A DNA stretch of 64,000 nt, taken from assembly GCF_041146395.1 (NCBI RefSeq), contig NC_091010.1, positions 46,954,001 through 47,018,000 on the forward strand. The letters run 5' to 3'. How positions within the stretch are numbered: position 1 is the first letter of the stretch; every line of letters starts with the position of its first letter. The DNA is from Eulemur rufifrons (lineage: Eukaryota; Chordata; Mammalia; Primates; Lemuridae). Positions 1 to 13,203 of the stretch are shown in pieces. A program made the translations under genes and the position numbers. The notes beneath the pieces were generated by a model. It did no database searches, had not been told where the DNA came from, and saw nothing but the letters and a program-made list of their open reading frames with translations.

Positions 1-363
1 ATTATCCTTCGTCCCGAGGCTGAGAGTCCCATAAGCTACATTTTCTGGTCTGCTGTAGCCGTCACAGCCTCCGTGGTACAGCCGGTCCTTTCCACTTCCA
101 TTTGCTTCCCTGTAGTTCATGTAGCTTGGTTTACTCTGCTCAAAATCCCAGTATCCACAATCCCTTTTTCTGTAGGGCCGATTCTGCCCCTTGGCGCGGT
201 ACCTGGGATCCAAGTCATTTTCTCTGTGAAGTTCATCCAGCTCCACGGCACAGTTCCTTTCCCGTAGACGCCTGCAGTCTTTGTACTCCCAGCCGGAGCC
301 CCAGTGCCTTTTCTTCTCCACTTCTCTTTCTTTGCTAGGCTCGTGGGTTTCACACATATTCAT
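1..363 (-). CDS. Edge-truncated ORF, candidate alternative first exon of a short DNMBP isoform
   Basis: On the minus strand a frame opens at ATG 363-361 (MNM..., with A at -3 for both ATGs) and stays open for 121 codons to the window edge. An in-frame TAG lies upstream at 438-436. The peptide is rich in Arg, Lys, Glu, Tyr and Trp (e.g. HWGSGWEYKDCRRLRERN, DPRYRAKGQNRPYRKRDCGY) and resembles no domain I can name. It lies on the DNMBP coding strand about 14.5 kb downstream of the large SH3 exon and upstream of the unseen DH exons. That is where a promoter for an isoform lacking the N-terminal SH3 domains would sit. Alternatives are an internal alternative exon, an unrelated nested gene or a chance ORF. 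The DNMBP assignment is inference; only the open frame is observed. Confidence 0.45.
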   Translation of the reverse strand, partial: MNMCETHEPSKEREVEKKRHWGSGWEYKDCRRLRERNCAVELDELHRENDLDPRYRAKGQNRPYRKRDCGYWDFEQSKPSYMNYREANGSGKDRLYHGGCDGYSRPENVAYGTLSLGTKDN

Positions 364-1285
364 TGTGCTTAAAGACACAGGTTTTACTTCTCCTTTCCAT
401 GGGCTGGGTTGGGCTGTGGACAGGTGCAGTCTAGCCTAAGGCTGGATCTATCCTGCTTAAAATGTCTCCCAAAGCACTGAGAGACTCTTCCTGTTGGCTG
501 GAGCACCCGAGAGATGTGGAGTTATTTAGACCTCAGGATCCAATCAGTGAGCTACTCTATCTTTTCCCTGGGAGGCCAGGAGATAATTAGTAACTAGTTC
601 ATGTGATTGGAGTTGGCAGCTTTGTTTGGCATTTGCCTCAAGCTGGTCAAACTGGCTTGACTGCTTTACTTGCTGAAGACAGAAACATTCTGCTACTCTA
701 AACGCTGTGCAGAAAAAGCAATGTGAAGGAGAAACAGCCCCCTTTAAAGCCCCCAGATGAGGTCACATATCAGTCTCATTTGCCTCTTTGAACCTTTAGG
801 AAGCCACCAGGGGTATAAATGAATGCTCTCACGTGCAGCTCAAACCGGACTTCCATTCCCCATCCTCTAAGTCCACCCTCCTAATCTGTGGACATCTGAA
901 ACCCTTCAGGACTCCCTTCCCTTTACCTAGAGCCAGAACTCTTTCTCCTTTGAGTGCTTTGCTATTATAGGGTTCAAGTTACCAGTGAGTGTATACTCAA
1001 ATCACAAGCCATTCAAGCTCTCCTCTGGCAGACACATTCCCACTGAGGGAAGAAAAAGTACTTCCTTTTACTCCAGTCTGGTACATGAGTAATTTGACAG
1101 GGTAAAAACTCTTCTCCAGAAGAATAGCATTGTGTACACTTTCGTATTTTCCCAGATACATGTCATGCCAGAGAAGCATCCAAAACATTCATTTCCTAAA
1201 TCTCTTTTCTAGCTATTATAATTCACACAACATATTTAGGAAGTAGAGGATGAGGCCAGAAATCAGAAAGGCAGGTATAAAATGC
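364..1285 (-). promoter_or_regulatory. Low-repeat stretch upstream of the edge ORF, possible promoter
   Basis: I see no clear interspersed repeat in this 0.9 kb stretch, unlike most of the window. On the minus strand a TATA-like GCTTTAAAGG lies at 750-741, about 380 bases upstream of the edge ATG. It is only a motif match and would need transcript-start data to support it. Confidence 0.25.
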
Positions 1286-1289
1286 CTGT

Positions 1290-1745
1290 TTGCATTCAAC
1301 GAACATTAGACAGATACCTATTATATACGCAGCATTGCAGAAGACAAAAAGATGAACACGTTCTTCCCTGCCTTATAATGCAGGAGCAATGAACTATATA
1401 AAGTAAGATCGAGTGTGGTAAGTGCTGTATAACAAACACAAACAGCAATGGCAACAAAGCATTGGTGTGGCCACTGGAGGCTTTGTGGACGTGGTGGCAT
1501 TTGAACAGCGCCTTCAAGGATGAGCAGGATCTCTGCAGACTTTCCACACTCGGAGAACTAAGAGATGGGGAATAGTCTGAAGGATACAACAAGTGGGAAA
1601 AGTAATAAAAGGCTGGAGGGGTGGGTTGGCGCGGATCCCAAACGTTGTGAGTGCTGTTTATTTTATTCAATGGACAGTGAAGGGTTTTGAGTAGGGAAGG
1701 AACATGCTAAGAGACAAGCCTTAATGAGATTACTCTTTTATCTGT
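1290..1745 (-). repeat. L2 LINE remnant (antisense)
   Basis: A diverged sequence with the L2 antisense pattern, running from ATTCAACGAACATTAGACAG to AAGGGTTTTGAGTAGGG. No intact frame. Confidence 0.65.
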
Positions 1746-2239
1746 CTAGTCATTTATTAGATGTCCGGGAATGATTCCTTGAACTTTTATCTAATCCTTA
1801 TTTGTGAAATAATATAAGGGACCCTCAGGAGACCAAGGTTATTTATATGCTTTGTTAATAATTAGATGTTTACTCTTGGGTAAACTAGTTATGCTCTCTG
1901 GGACTCAATCTACCCACCTATAAAATGAGGCAGTCGTCCTCAGCGATTCCCGATTCCTCCGGCTTTAACAATCTAGGGTTCTATTTTCCCTCCCAACTTC
2001 TTTTTCCTTTCCTCAAATACCTGATGTGCTATTAGGTGCCTTTTGGATTCTTTACTGATAGTTACTGGAGGAATCTCCAGACTGTCCAACCTTCTGATGC
2101 TCACGGGAGGTTTTCTGTTTGCTTGCTCTGTTCCCTGGTACCTTCCTGACCAAGGGCAGCGGCGCAGCCCTGGCAGCTCCGTGTTTTCAGTGTGTACCGC
2201 GTGCTATGATCAGCCCTAGGGAGTTGATTTAAGTTTTCG

Positions 2240-2410
2240 TTTCCATTTTCACCACCCTGCAAGGAGGGTGCGTATTATCCTTATTTCACCACAGAAAAAG
2301 AAATAGTGTGAGAGTTTGAATAACCCGCTCGAGATCACATAAGCTAGTACATAGAAGGGCTGTGGTTTGAACACAGATCTGTTTGCCTTCATGGCACTAG
2401 ACTAGGAAGA
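2240..2410 (-). repeat. MIR SINE remnant
   Basis: The order TATTATCCTTATTTCACC, GAGATCACATAAGCTAG, GGTTTGAACACAGATCTG matches the MIR antisense core. Confidence 0.65.
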
Positions 2411-3789
2411 CTATCTTAAAATGTAGTCAACCCTTAATTTCCCTCACACCAAGCGAATAAACAAGTAAACCCTGTCCTGGTCTAATTCAGAAGCCGACCA
2501 CTACTGAGGCAATTCATGCACCTCTTCCCTCCCCTGGACTACCTGCCCTTCCCTCTTTGTCTCCGGTCCTGGCCGACCTACCCTGCCCAGAGCTGGGCGT
2601 CCCCAGAGCACAGAACGCACAGACACTGGCACAGTAACACACAAGGCGGCCCCCACTGACTCACTCTGTGATCTATAACCTACTGCCTAAACCCAATAAA
2701 GATTGTGATCTGATTCACCAAACCAATAGGAAAGCAGTATTGTTTGGGACAACAGCCTCCACCGTGAGTTGTCAACAGAGTGACAGTGCAATACGGACAG
2801 AACACAGAGAGGAGGAAACAGGACACCCAGAAGTTCAATTTCTGCTAATAACCAGTTTGTAGCGATGCTTAATCTCTGTGGCTGTCGGTTTTCTTATGTG
2901 GTAAATGAGAAAGCTAATGGTTTCTTTGCCACTTTAAATCTAAAATTCTATGATCTTGCTTATTTCTAGCCCAATTAAAAGTAAAGATTAATCTTTCCCT
3001 AACTGTTATGGAAAACAAAGTTCTCTGTAGCAACTTGTTATCTTTGATAAAGCCGGTGTAAGAAAAACACACCTAGTAAATCAACCAAGAGAAGAGAGAA
3101 AAGAGAGGACTAAACCACAGGGAAGACAGATACTAGTTATTATCGTTGGGTAAGTGGAGAGTGAATAGTTGGTTATAATAGGGAGCCCCCACCCCTCCTT
3201 TTCTAAGTCTTAAGGCCTTTAGGGTATGAAAGACAGTTTGCAAAAAGGTGTCAACTGCCCCAGCTTTACCTCCACATTACTATGGCCGAAATCTAATTAA
3301 AGGCTGTGAGTGGGTTGCTGTTTTTGAGTGAAAAATCTGTGTACAAAGAAATGCAGCTGAGGGAAAGGAGAGAATAACTTTCTACTTTTATCAAGGCGAG
3401 GACTGCTGTTGAAATAGTAATACAACCCCGCAGATGGTCACCCCTCCCTTGGCGCTCCCCTTGACTTTACACGACGGCAACACTCCACTGGCCCTTTTCT
3501 GCAGCCCTAAAGAGAGGGCAGGTCATCACGCGCATCTGTGTGACGCCCAGGATGGGAAGAGATGCTGCCACCTATTCTAGAAGTGAGGCTGGGCCAGCAG
3601 GATTTGGGAGGAGAGAGAAAAGAGGGGGAAGCCAGAGGAAAGGTAAAGGGAGAAAACTGTAAAACAAACAAAAAACCGAACAAGAACATATAATTCCCTG
3701 AACTGTTAATGCCTCTGCAACTGTCCACGCCGTCCCTGCAGTCTGATGGTCAACCCCTCCTCACTTTCTAGGACTGTGCCCCAGGGACA

Positions 3790-3990
3790 CTCGGATTCCT
3801 ACAGTTCTTGCTATTTTCCAGAGCACCTTACAAATCTCTCTCTCATCTAACCTATGTTACTTCAGAGTACTTGCTTATCTCCTTTTATCATACGGAAGGT
3901 TCCTTGCGGGCAAAGACCACGTCTACCTTTTCTTCCTTTCCCCAGCACAGCTCCGTAGATGGGGTGCACAGTAGGTACTTAAATGTTTAA
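3790..3990 (+). repeat. L2 LINE 3' end remnant
   Basis: L2 3'-end pattern (GGTTCCTTGCGGGCAAAGACCACG ... AGCACAGCTCCGTAGATGG). Confidence 0.6.
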
Positions 3991-4030
3991 TGATGATGCA
4001 CGCAGCATTTATTTGGCACATGCTAGATGC

Positions 4031-4165
4031 TAGTAGAGGGCAGTCTAGCTTAGAAGTTAAGAGCACAGGATTTGATAGCCCTGGCTTTGAATTCCGACTG
4101 CCACTTACTAGCTGTATAATCTTGGAGAAGTTATTTAATCTCTCTAAGCCTATTTCTTCGTCTTT
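4031..4165 (+). repeat. MIR SINE
   Basis: A recognisable MIR core: TTAGAAGTTAAGAGCACAGG, then CCACTTACTAGCTGTATAAT, then AAGTTATTTAATCTCTCTAA. Confidence 0.85.
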
Positions 4166-4577
4166 TCACTACCAAACCTGCCATGCTACTGCCTCTGAAC
4201 CCATATGCTCTGCCTCCCTCCCGGTATAGTGGAGGAACTGTCCCTGTTCAGGGACACTCAGGCCACTCTCTCTGTTGGTCACTGGATCCCACCTCTCCTG
4301 ACGGCTCACTTGGTTCTGGCAGTCAGGCCCTCTCTCCTGTTTCTTCAACACACCCACTCGAGCGGATCAGTCCTGTGAGCCTGTGAACACGTGCTGATGT
4401 TTCCCATCTTCCGAACAACTTTCTCTGGCCCCATCCATGTCCTCTCCATCTACCATCCTGTTTCTTCGCTTTCTTTTATAGCAAAACTCTTTGACAGGCT
4501 TTGGAGCATGTCAAATGCTCAATGCCTCTCCTTCTTTACCTTTCTTTCTCTCTTTAACCCACTGCAATAGGGCTTTT

Positions 4578-4872
4578 TGTTTCTTTTAGAAACAGGATTT
4601 TGCTCTGTTGCCCAGGCCGGAATACGGAGAGACAATCATAGCTCACTGTAACCTCAAACTCCCAGGTTCGAGAGCTCCTCCTGCCTCAGCTACCAGGGTA
4701 GCTGGGACTACAAGTGTGTGCCACCACACCCAACTAATTTTCTTACTTTTTTGTAGAGACAGGGTCTTGTTATGTTGCCAAGGCTGGTCTTGAACTCCGG
4801 GCTCAAGCGACCCTCCTCCATCAGCCTCCCACAGTGCTGGGAATACAGGTGTAAACCACTGCGCCTGGCCTC
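4578..4872 (-). mobile_element. Old dimeric Alu (AluJ-like)
   Basis: Antisense Alu with both monomers, flanked by a 13-bp direct repeat, CAATAGGGCTTTT, at 4565-4577 and 4873-4885. It lacks the long linker of the younger strepsirrhine Alus here, so it is an older, AluJ-like copy. Confidence 0.9.
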
Positions 4873-5639
4873 CAATAGGGCTTTTGTTCCATCATCATCA
4901 CTTGAGTGCTCTTGACAAGGGCACCAAATGCAATGGTCATTTCTGAGACTTCACCATACCTGGCCTCTCAGCAGCTTCTGCAACCCAGTCACTTTCCCTT
5001 TCTTATAACTGTTTCTTCTCTTGGCTTTCCTTCTGCTTCACTGCCTGCTCTTCTTTGCTGGCTCATCTCCCTTGTCCCCCCGCCATGCTCCTAAACATTG
5101 CAGTGCCCCAGGTCTAAGTTCTGGATCATCTTCTCCTATATTCTCGATTACCCTGCATGCAGTAGGAATTCAGAAATACTGACACGACCAGGAACGTGGT
5201 TTCGACTCCTATGGTGCAGCTGCCTCTCAGGCTGAGGCTAATTGGGAGGAGTTGTAAAGCAGACTCCATTGCTATAGCCAAAGAGGCTGCTTGGAGAGGG
5301 GTCTGGAAACACAAGAAGAAGGCACCTGTGACAGAAAGGTAAGTTCCCCAACTGAGGAAGAAACAAGCATTGGTGAGAAGAGACAACTGACTGGGAGAAG
5401 TGGGGCAAAAACAGGAAAAAGAATCTGGGGGCTCTGTTAAAGTAAATAAAAAGACTGGGATATAGTAAAATATGAGGTGCTTTGGGTAATTCTGATATAC
5501 TCTGAAGGGTGTGAATGTTCCAGATGGAACAGGTTCAGGCTGAGCCTCTTTTCTTTCCATGTGTCTGTGCTCTCTCTTTGGAAGTCTCACTAAATGCCAC
5601 AGCTTTAAATAATGTTTATGTGCTCTCAATTCCCAGATT

Positions 5640-6490
5640 TATGTCTCCAGCCCTGACCTCCCCCCTGAACTCTGGGCCTGTATATCAAGCTGCCTAATCA
5701 ATACTTCTACCCGGATGTCTTGTGGGCAACTCAACTTGACGTAAGCAAAGCTGAGCTCCTGAGCTCTGGCCCCGTCCCCCTTCCCCAACAACCAGCTCCC
5801 CCAGCAGCCTTCAATTAAGGGCAACTCTGATCCTTCCATGTGCTCACCTCACCTCCTTGACTTTTCTCATTCTCTTACATCTCACGTGCAATCCACCAGC
5901 AAGTCCTACTGGCTCCAACTCAAAATATGCCCAGAGCTGAGCACGTATCACCATCACCACTGCTGCCGTCCTGGTCCAGGCTCAGCATCCCTTGCCTGGG
6001 TCACTGCAGCAGCCTCCTAAGTGGTCTCTCAGCCTCTACCTGTGTCTCTTCTGTCTATTCGCAAAACTACAGCCACAGTGCCTCCGTTAAGTTTTAAGTC
6101 AGGTCATATTACTTCCATGCCCAAAACCTTCTGGTGGTTTCTCTTTTTACTCTGAATGACGAACTACAAGGCCTGTGCTGTTGCTCTAGCTGAACTGGCC
6201 TCCTTGCTATTCCTCAAACACCAGGCATACTCTTGTACTTGCTGTCCTATCTGCCTGGAACAATCCCCACACCCCCAAAAATGGCTCGGCTGACTCCCTA
6301 CAATCTCACTTTTCAGGAGGTCATCTCTGATTTCTTTTCTCCATAGATTGTTTTGCCTTCTAACATACTATATATTTGTAGTTTTGCTTACGTACTGTCT
6401 CTCCCTATGAGGGCAGAGATCACTGCTGTGACTCCAGAACACTGCCTGGAGTCTAGCAGGCACTCAATAATATGGGCTGAATAACTGTCC
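5640..6490 (+). repeat. L2 LINE 3' region
   Basis: About 850 bp collinear with the L2 3' region, including AATCCACCAGCAAGTCCTAC, GCCTCCTAAGTGGTCTCTC, TCAGGTCATATTACTTCC and ACTGGCCTCCTTGCTATTCC. It ends in the CAGGCACTCAATAA terminus. ORFs here are not functional. Confidence 0.85.
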
Positions 6491-8641
6491 TGTCTTTTGG
6501 GTCTTGCTACATCTGGTAAATGGTAAAAGGAGGCAGCACACTCAGGGAGGGGTATGATGACAGGAATGCTCATGACTGAAGGTCTCAGGCTAGCTGACGA
6601 GTTCTTTTACAGTACAGTACTGCAATGCCTCAGTGAAATCTGAAACCTATACTTACAGTACCTGGATCTATTCCAGCTTCTCCACCCTTCTGCCTGGAGC
6701 TGAGAGTGAGGAAATGTTTGCAGAGCTATAGTACAAACTGCTGCACACAGTGACTCACAGGTCAGTTATGATGCATTTAACCATTTTAAGCTACATTTCT
6801 TGACATACACTAAACCATCTATCCTAAAAGGAAAAACTAGTTTCTGTCCTGAATTAACATAGACTATTAATGGGTTCTGACTATGTTTGCTGTTTAACAC
6901 CAGGATGAAATCCTTTAGAACTAACACCCTGCACCAGATGCTATGCAAGTTGGAGATATTTGCTTTTCTCTTATGTATGAGAAACTAGAAAGATTGTTAT
7001 TTCCTTTACATAAACTTTCATCATCTTAAAAGACTACAAACTGATTTGGCTAGTTCACTCTATTATCTTTCTCTAGTTTGAGAAATAATTTTTTTTTTTT
7101 TTTTTTTAGTTTTTTTCCCCCTAGGCACAAGATCAGTGCAAGAGAAAGAATTCTTACATCTGAAGTATTCTAAGGAGTCTTCAGAATGACAAATTGCTTC
7201 TGTATATAGAAAAACTATACTTTCAAATTTTAAAAATCTGTCTAGAATATTATGTATCACTTTAGTGTAAAATGTTATTGTTCCATTATCAGTAATTCTC
7301 TAACTTGTTAATCTATTGTCTCTCTTTAGCAGACCTTAGATCCCACCCAATATCTTGCTGAAAATATTACTTTCCTGAAAAACATATTCTGATTTAATTT
7401 GCAACAGTCATCATTAAAAATTACTCTTAGAGTCTCTGGTCAACCTTCCCCTTGGCATTACCTTAAAGGCTGGGAAGAGGGAGGTTTAAGAGCAAGGTTC
7501 CTGATGTGGAGGAGGGAGGCTGACTCACTCTGCACTTACTCATCCACTGCACTCATTTAGAACAACAGGGTCCTGGCTGTGACCAACACCAAAAGTAAAT
7601 CTACAGTCATGATTCCAAGGCAGCAAGTCAGACAGGATGATTAACTACAGAAGTCAATATCAGTATGCTCACTAGAGTTTCAAAGACACATAAATATGAA
7701 TAATACTGTGTCTTTTTTATTGATCAATATGTAGCCAGTATCTGGCTCATAGTATGTGCTCAAGAAATATTTGCTGAGTAAGGAAATGAATGCACACCCT
7801 ACTCATCAAATTCAAGCATGTGAACCTCACCTAGAGGTAGATAAAGACAATAATATGCTAAAATGAGACTCTCTCAGGGTGACACTATGTAGTTCTAATT
7901 AAGGCTTCTAAAAGTAACATGTGTGGGACACCTGCAGGTCTGAGGACTAACCCTTACTGTTTCTACTGCTTCTGAAGTCAGACAACCTATTCATCAGATT
8001 TGAAGGTACTGCGTTTTAGATATGAACTTTAACTTGTTAATTAGCAACTCATTTGACTGGAAGCTCCTTGAGGACAGAGAGCACACCTATAATGTTCATC
8101 ACCGTATACCCTGCCCTTAGCACAATGCCTGGCACACGGTAAAATATAAACACGGACGTATTTCCTGGATGCATGGGTGACTGACCTGAATCCCATACTA
8201 AGGCCCATAAAACGACAATTTCACTTCCCAAAACACAATAGGCACAAATACCATCGAGTGTTCTACCCTGACTCCACATGGAAATTCCAAATTTAAAACT
8301 CCTAACACCCAGTCAGAGCCAAACACTGGCTTACCCAGAACTATTCATACTAATAACTGGGCTTTATATTTTCAATAATTGAAGTCTAGGTTATTTGGAC
8401 CACCCCTCTCACAGGAAAAAAGCTTAAAAAGTTAGCAGAAATATAAAAATATCTTCTTAAAACCATCAATATTCTGACAAGATGGTTAAAAAAAAAGTAC
8501 AGGCCAAAACCAAAGGGAAAGCTGGAACCCAGAGAGGTAACTGACCACAGGAATGTCCTGCCTTCAGGCATTTGCCAGCCCCAGGAAACCTGACCTTTTG
8601 TTTGACTAGCCCACTGGGAGAAGGGTCAAAAATTCAAAGCC

Positions 8642-8986
8642 AGCCGGCCTGTGGCTCACGCCTGTAATCCCAGCATTCTGGGAGGCTGAGGTAGGAGGAT
8701 CACTTGAGGTCGGGAGTTTGAGACTAGCCTCAGCAAGAGCGAGACCCCATCTCTACTAAAAATAGAACGAAATTAGCTGGGCAATTAAAAATAAAAAGAT
8801 TTAGCCAGGCGTGGTGGCACACTTCTGTAGTCCCAGCTATTCGGGAGGCTAAGGCAGGAGAATCCCTTGAACACAGGAGCTGGAAGTTGCTATGAGCTAG
8901 GTTGATGCCCTGGCACTCTAGCCTGGGCAACAACGCAAGATTCTGTCTAAAAAAAAAAAAAAAAAAAACCCAAAAAACCCCAAAAC
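8642..8986 (+). mobile_element. Alu SINE (strepsirrhine-type)
   Basis: Dimeric Alu with an extended AT-rich linker, a poly-A tail to about 8968, and direct repeat TTCAAAGCC at 8633-8641 and 8987-8995. Confidence 0.9.
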
Positions 8987-10321
8987 TTCAAAGCCCAGGC
9001 TTTTGCAAGGTGAGGAGTCTAAAAGGAGATGTTTTCTTTAATATGTTAAGATTCCAAAGAACCGCTGAGGGTGAACTGGAATTGGACCAGCCTTCTTGTG
9101 AAATTACAGCTGGGGTTCCAACACCTTGGTCATCCAAGGTATAGGGTATATCAAGCCTTGAAATTGGTTTAAGTTGAACCTGGGCTAAGAACAACTAGTG
9201 TTTGCATGTAGAAATTCCTTCTTGGCATTTCTTGGGAAATGTACATGTCTTTCCAAATCCTAAGAACAATCAGTTGAGAAATCTGGAAAATAAGAGGAAG
9301 TACTAGAATTCTCCTGTGAGAATAAAGCCTAACAATAAATGTAGAGATGTTATGGGTTTGAAGGAATCCACAATGTCAAGTTGAATGCAAGAGCATGGAA
9401 TACTCTAAAGTTGACATTTACAGGAACTAGGAAATGGTTCCAGGTCAGGGTCAGGATCTGAACAGTTAGTTTTGCTAGTAGTTGCTGTGTTATACATGTG
9501 TTTATAAGTGTGTGTGCTCATAGCCCTGTGTGCTGCTGCTACAGTAAATCATTCTTGCAAATAAAATAAATATTAATAAGCTTATTTGTATGGTATGCTT
9601 TATAAAAATCTTGTGATCATCCTAGAAATATCAAGTTTTGGAAGCAAAGTAAGTCCTTAAATTGGCAATTCTGGCACCTGATTCTGTGTAGTGTTAAATC
9701 TTGCTCAGAGAGGCAAATGTTCCATTATTTGGATGCTACCCAACAATGTTTGCCCAGTGTTTTCCAGTGCTTAATATTTTCTATAGGTTACAGTTCTCTG
9801 TAAATATTTTAACAGAAGAAATGCAAAGATGAGATGTGAATAATGTTGTGAAATACTCCTACACAAAATCAGAAACTCATCCAAAATTTGAATTTGGCAA
9901 AAGCAATGTCAATTTCAATGACAAAGTGAAAATCAGAACAAGCAGACAAAATATTTTCATTGTTAAAAAAGAAAATGGGCTTACATGAGCCCTGTCTGGA
10001 GATACTTTTGGATACACCCTTAACAATTCAACCAATGTCAACATAAAATAAAAAATTTTTTTTCTAAGTCTGGGATAGTAGCCACAAAACAAAGATCAGT
10101 ACTACTAAATAGGGTAACTCATGCTTTGTGTATTTAAAATTCTGTTGTAAGAATAACTTTTAAATACTAAATATTTGTGGTATTATCTTTTCATTTTTAA
10201 ATGATTTTTATTTGACATTTATTTTGTGCTAATGTTCCCTTCTTTTAATGTTTTATATTATTAAATGACTATTATCATGTTTTCTGATACTATAAATATT
10301 TTATAGTTATGTAAGATGTTA

Positions 10322-10590
10322 AGGTTAGGGGGAGGTGAGTGAAGGGTATATGGGAGCTCTGTATTATTTTCGCAACTTTTCTATAAATCTAAAATTATTT
10401 TAATAAAAGTTAAAAATGCTTTGAAAATGTTGATAATGGGGAAGGCTATGTATGTGTGGGGGGCAAGGGGTATATGGGAAATCTCTGTACCTTCCTCCCA
10501 ATTTTGCTGTGAATCTAAAACTGCTCTAGAAAAGTTGAGTCTCTTAAAATAAAAAAAGTCTATGAGGTAGAGAACATTTTTACATGTCAT
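10322..10590 (+). repeat. Two adjacent L1M-type 3' ends
   Basis: Two related L1 3'-terminal segments lie in tandem (about 10322-10415 and 10438-10555). Each has a GGTATATGGGA.CTCTGTA block followed by TAAATCTAAAATT/TGAATCTAAAACT and an A-rich end. Confidence 0.65.
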
Positions 10591-10762
10591 GAAAATATAT
10601 AATCATATCACATTTTGGTTCATAATAACAACATACTGTGCATTTATTTCATATATAAATACATGACCTCTGAAAATTTTAGTATAAGCCTATCACAAGA
10701 AAAGTATTTATTATTGATTATGGTCACTACTGTTATTTAAGAATGTGTAAACAAAGAGTTTT

Positions 10763-11101
10763 TTTTTTTTTTTTTGTTGAGACAGAGTCTCACTTTGTTG
10801 CCCAGGCTAGAGTGAGTGCCGTGGCGTCAGCTTAGCTCACAGCAACCTCAGACGCCTCGGCTTAAGCGATCCTACTGCCTCAGCCTCCTGAGTAGCTGGG
10901 ACTACAGGCACACGCCACTATGCCCGGCTAATTTTTTTCTATATAGATTTTTAGTTGTCCGTGTAATGTCTTTCTATTTTTTAGTAGAGACGGGGTCTCG
11001 CTCTTGCTCAGGCTGGTCTCGAACTCCTGACCTCGAGCGATCCACCCGCCTCGGCCTCCCAGAGTGCTAGGATTACAGGCGTGAGCCACCGCGCCCGGCC
11101 T
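10763..11101 (-). mobile_element. Alu SINE (strepsirrhine-type, young)
   Basis: Antisense full-length Alu with a long AT-rich linker and high CpG retention. Direct repeat ACAAAGAGTTTT lies at 10751-10762 and 11102-11113. Confidence 0.93.
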
Positions 11102-13203
11102 ACAAAGAGTTTTAATAAAATACAGAGTAAGTTATAATTTAGGATTCATCAGGAATTTCAATTTCTTGTCTCTGAATTCCAAAGATTACTAACTTTCAGG
11201 AATTTGGAAACATCAGCTGACCACAAATGAGTGACAGCAACAAATGCAAATCCCCTCTGGAGTCAGGTGCCTTCATCTCTTCATCTCAGGTCCTAAAATT
11301 TTCCAAATACTATGACCAGGACAGTAAAAGATACCCAGACACACAAAGAGTCTAGACCACGTGAACCAGGCCCATGTGACTTTAAAACAGTCCCACTAAG
11401 ACTGAATATCTTAGACTCATACACAAACTATAAGACAACTATGCTTGCCATGTGTAAAGAAAATAGGAAACAAGTTGAAAGATACCTTCAGGACACAGGA
11501 AATTATAAAAGGTTAACATACCACATATGGAAAAAAAAAATGGAGCTTCTAGAAAATGAGTGCTCATGACTTCATAATTGCAGGGTCTTCAAAAGGAGCA
11601 ACAGCTACAATGAAGAACCTCACTGTGGGTCTGGCCCAGCACTGGACTATTTTGCTACATTAACCGTGTCTGAGAAGGCAGGTGGCATCTCTGTGCTGGC
11701 AGGCGCCAGCTCCCCAGGAGGCCAACTCAAAGTAACAACAGAGGGAGGAGATCTCAGAAAGCTCTGGGAGATGGAGCAGGCAATTCAATCCAATTTCATC
11801 CAGTTAAACGAAGTTCCATTGATCAGGTATTTAACGAATCCCTCTCCTGTAGAACGTGTAGAACGCCACACCAGGTATGGGGGAAATTACACACTAACAG
11901 GCAGTATCTCTCTTCTCAGTAGGCAAATAAACAACCAAATATAATACTGATCAGATTAGGTAAATGCTGTATTGAAAGTTCTTTAAATCTCAGGCTTTAA
12001 ATTTCAAGATTAGAGATTGTACAGAACTAGATTAGAGGAGTATAGTCTAGTTAATCAAACTGATTAACTTCCACCACTCTTGAGGGACTGCTTATATTGT
12101 TACATACACCTTTTATGAAGACAGAAAAAGATAACCTTAAGACGAATTGTCCGTGATTACAAGGAATAAATAATTTCATCATGTTAGCAATAGATATAAA
12201 CAATACATCTACTGAAAAATCAATCAAGTCAACATTAACATACCGAGAGGTGTATTTGGTGGATTCAGATTTTACAAAGTTTTCCTGATTGAGACTCTAC
12301 CCACCTACTGTAGGTTTTTCACAGTATTAAACATTTAGCAGTTTAAAAAAATAGTAAGCGCCCAGGCTGAATTATTAAACTAGCCTGAAAAAGGTCAGGT
12401 GAATTAAAAAGACACACCAGCCTCATCACATAGCACCAGTCCATTAATCCATTTAAAGACACTGCACAGTGTTCTTAAGCACAGAAGACATAACATTTCT
12501 GTGGAACACTATTAATTCTAAGAAGTGTCATTACTGGGAATATTGGAAAATTCCTGCCACCTAGAATTTGGGAGACTTTTGTTCTCCCACCCATATATCT
12601 AATGCAAGAACAGTTAACAGGTATATCTTGAAACTTGTAGGTATGGGAAGTGATGGAGAATGCTGGAGTTTGCTGTGGCTCTGGGGACGTAACACCCAGC
12701 CAGCCAAGGGTCCCTGAGCATTCCTTTCCAGGCGCTCTGAAATCAAGGTATCTGGTATTTCCCCAAGGGCTCCGATATTTATACTTAAATGCACACCTTT
12801 TTGGGGACATGTTTAAGCATCTATCTTTGTGCTGTGGCTTGAGAGTAAATGTTGCTGCTGCCCTTTTCAGCACAGTGACCAGGGCCCAGCTGCCTGGCTG
12901 TCACCTAATCAATCACACAGAGTTTACTCTAGGACCCTCCTGTCGCCACATCTCCAAGTCTGCAGTAGTTCCCTCAGAACTGTGCCCACATGCACAGCAG
13001 TCCATTCCTGAGCATATTTTGGACAGAGGTTTCCTCTCTTTCTGCAATACCATCTGCTTTCCATCTTTCAGAAAATCACTCAAAATTTTATTATATGCAC
13101 AATAATTATGTAATCTGTAAAATTATCTATATTATTATATACAAAATTATGTTATTCCAATAATACTCTTTCTTGGTGGAATTTTTTTATTAAATATTTT
13201 TCA

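Noticed and set aside
73..338. Two + strand ORFs at the left edge
   Set aside because: They are the complement of the longer minus-strand frame open to the edge, which has the better start and composition.
5126..5629. A 167-codon minus-strand ORF
   Set aside because: Long but with no recognisable domain or splice context, and next to an L2; kept only as a chance frame.
12475..13105. Overlapping ORFs up to 151 codons on both strands
   Set aside because: No domain, no splice signals in the right places, and overlapping frames on both strands suggest chance.
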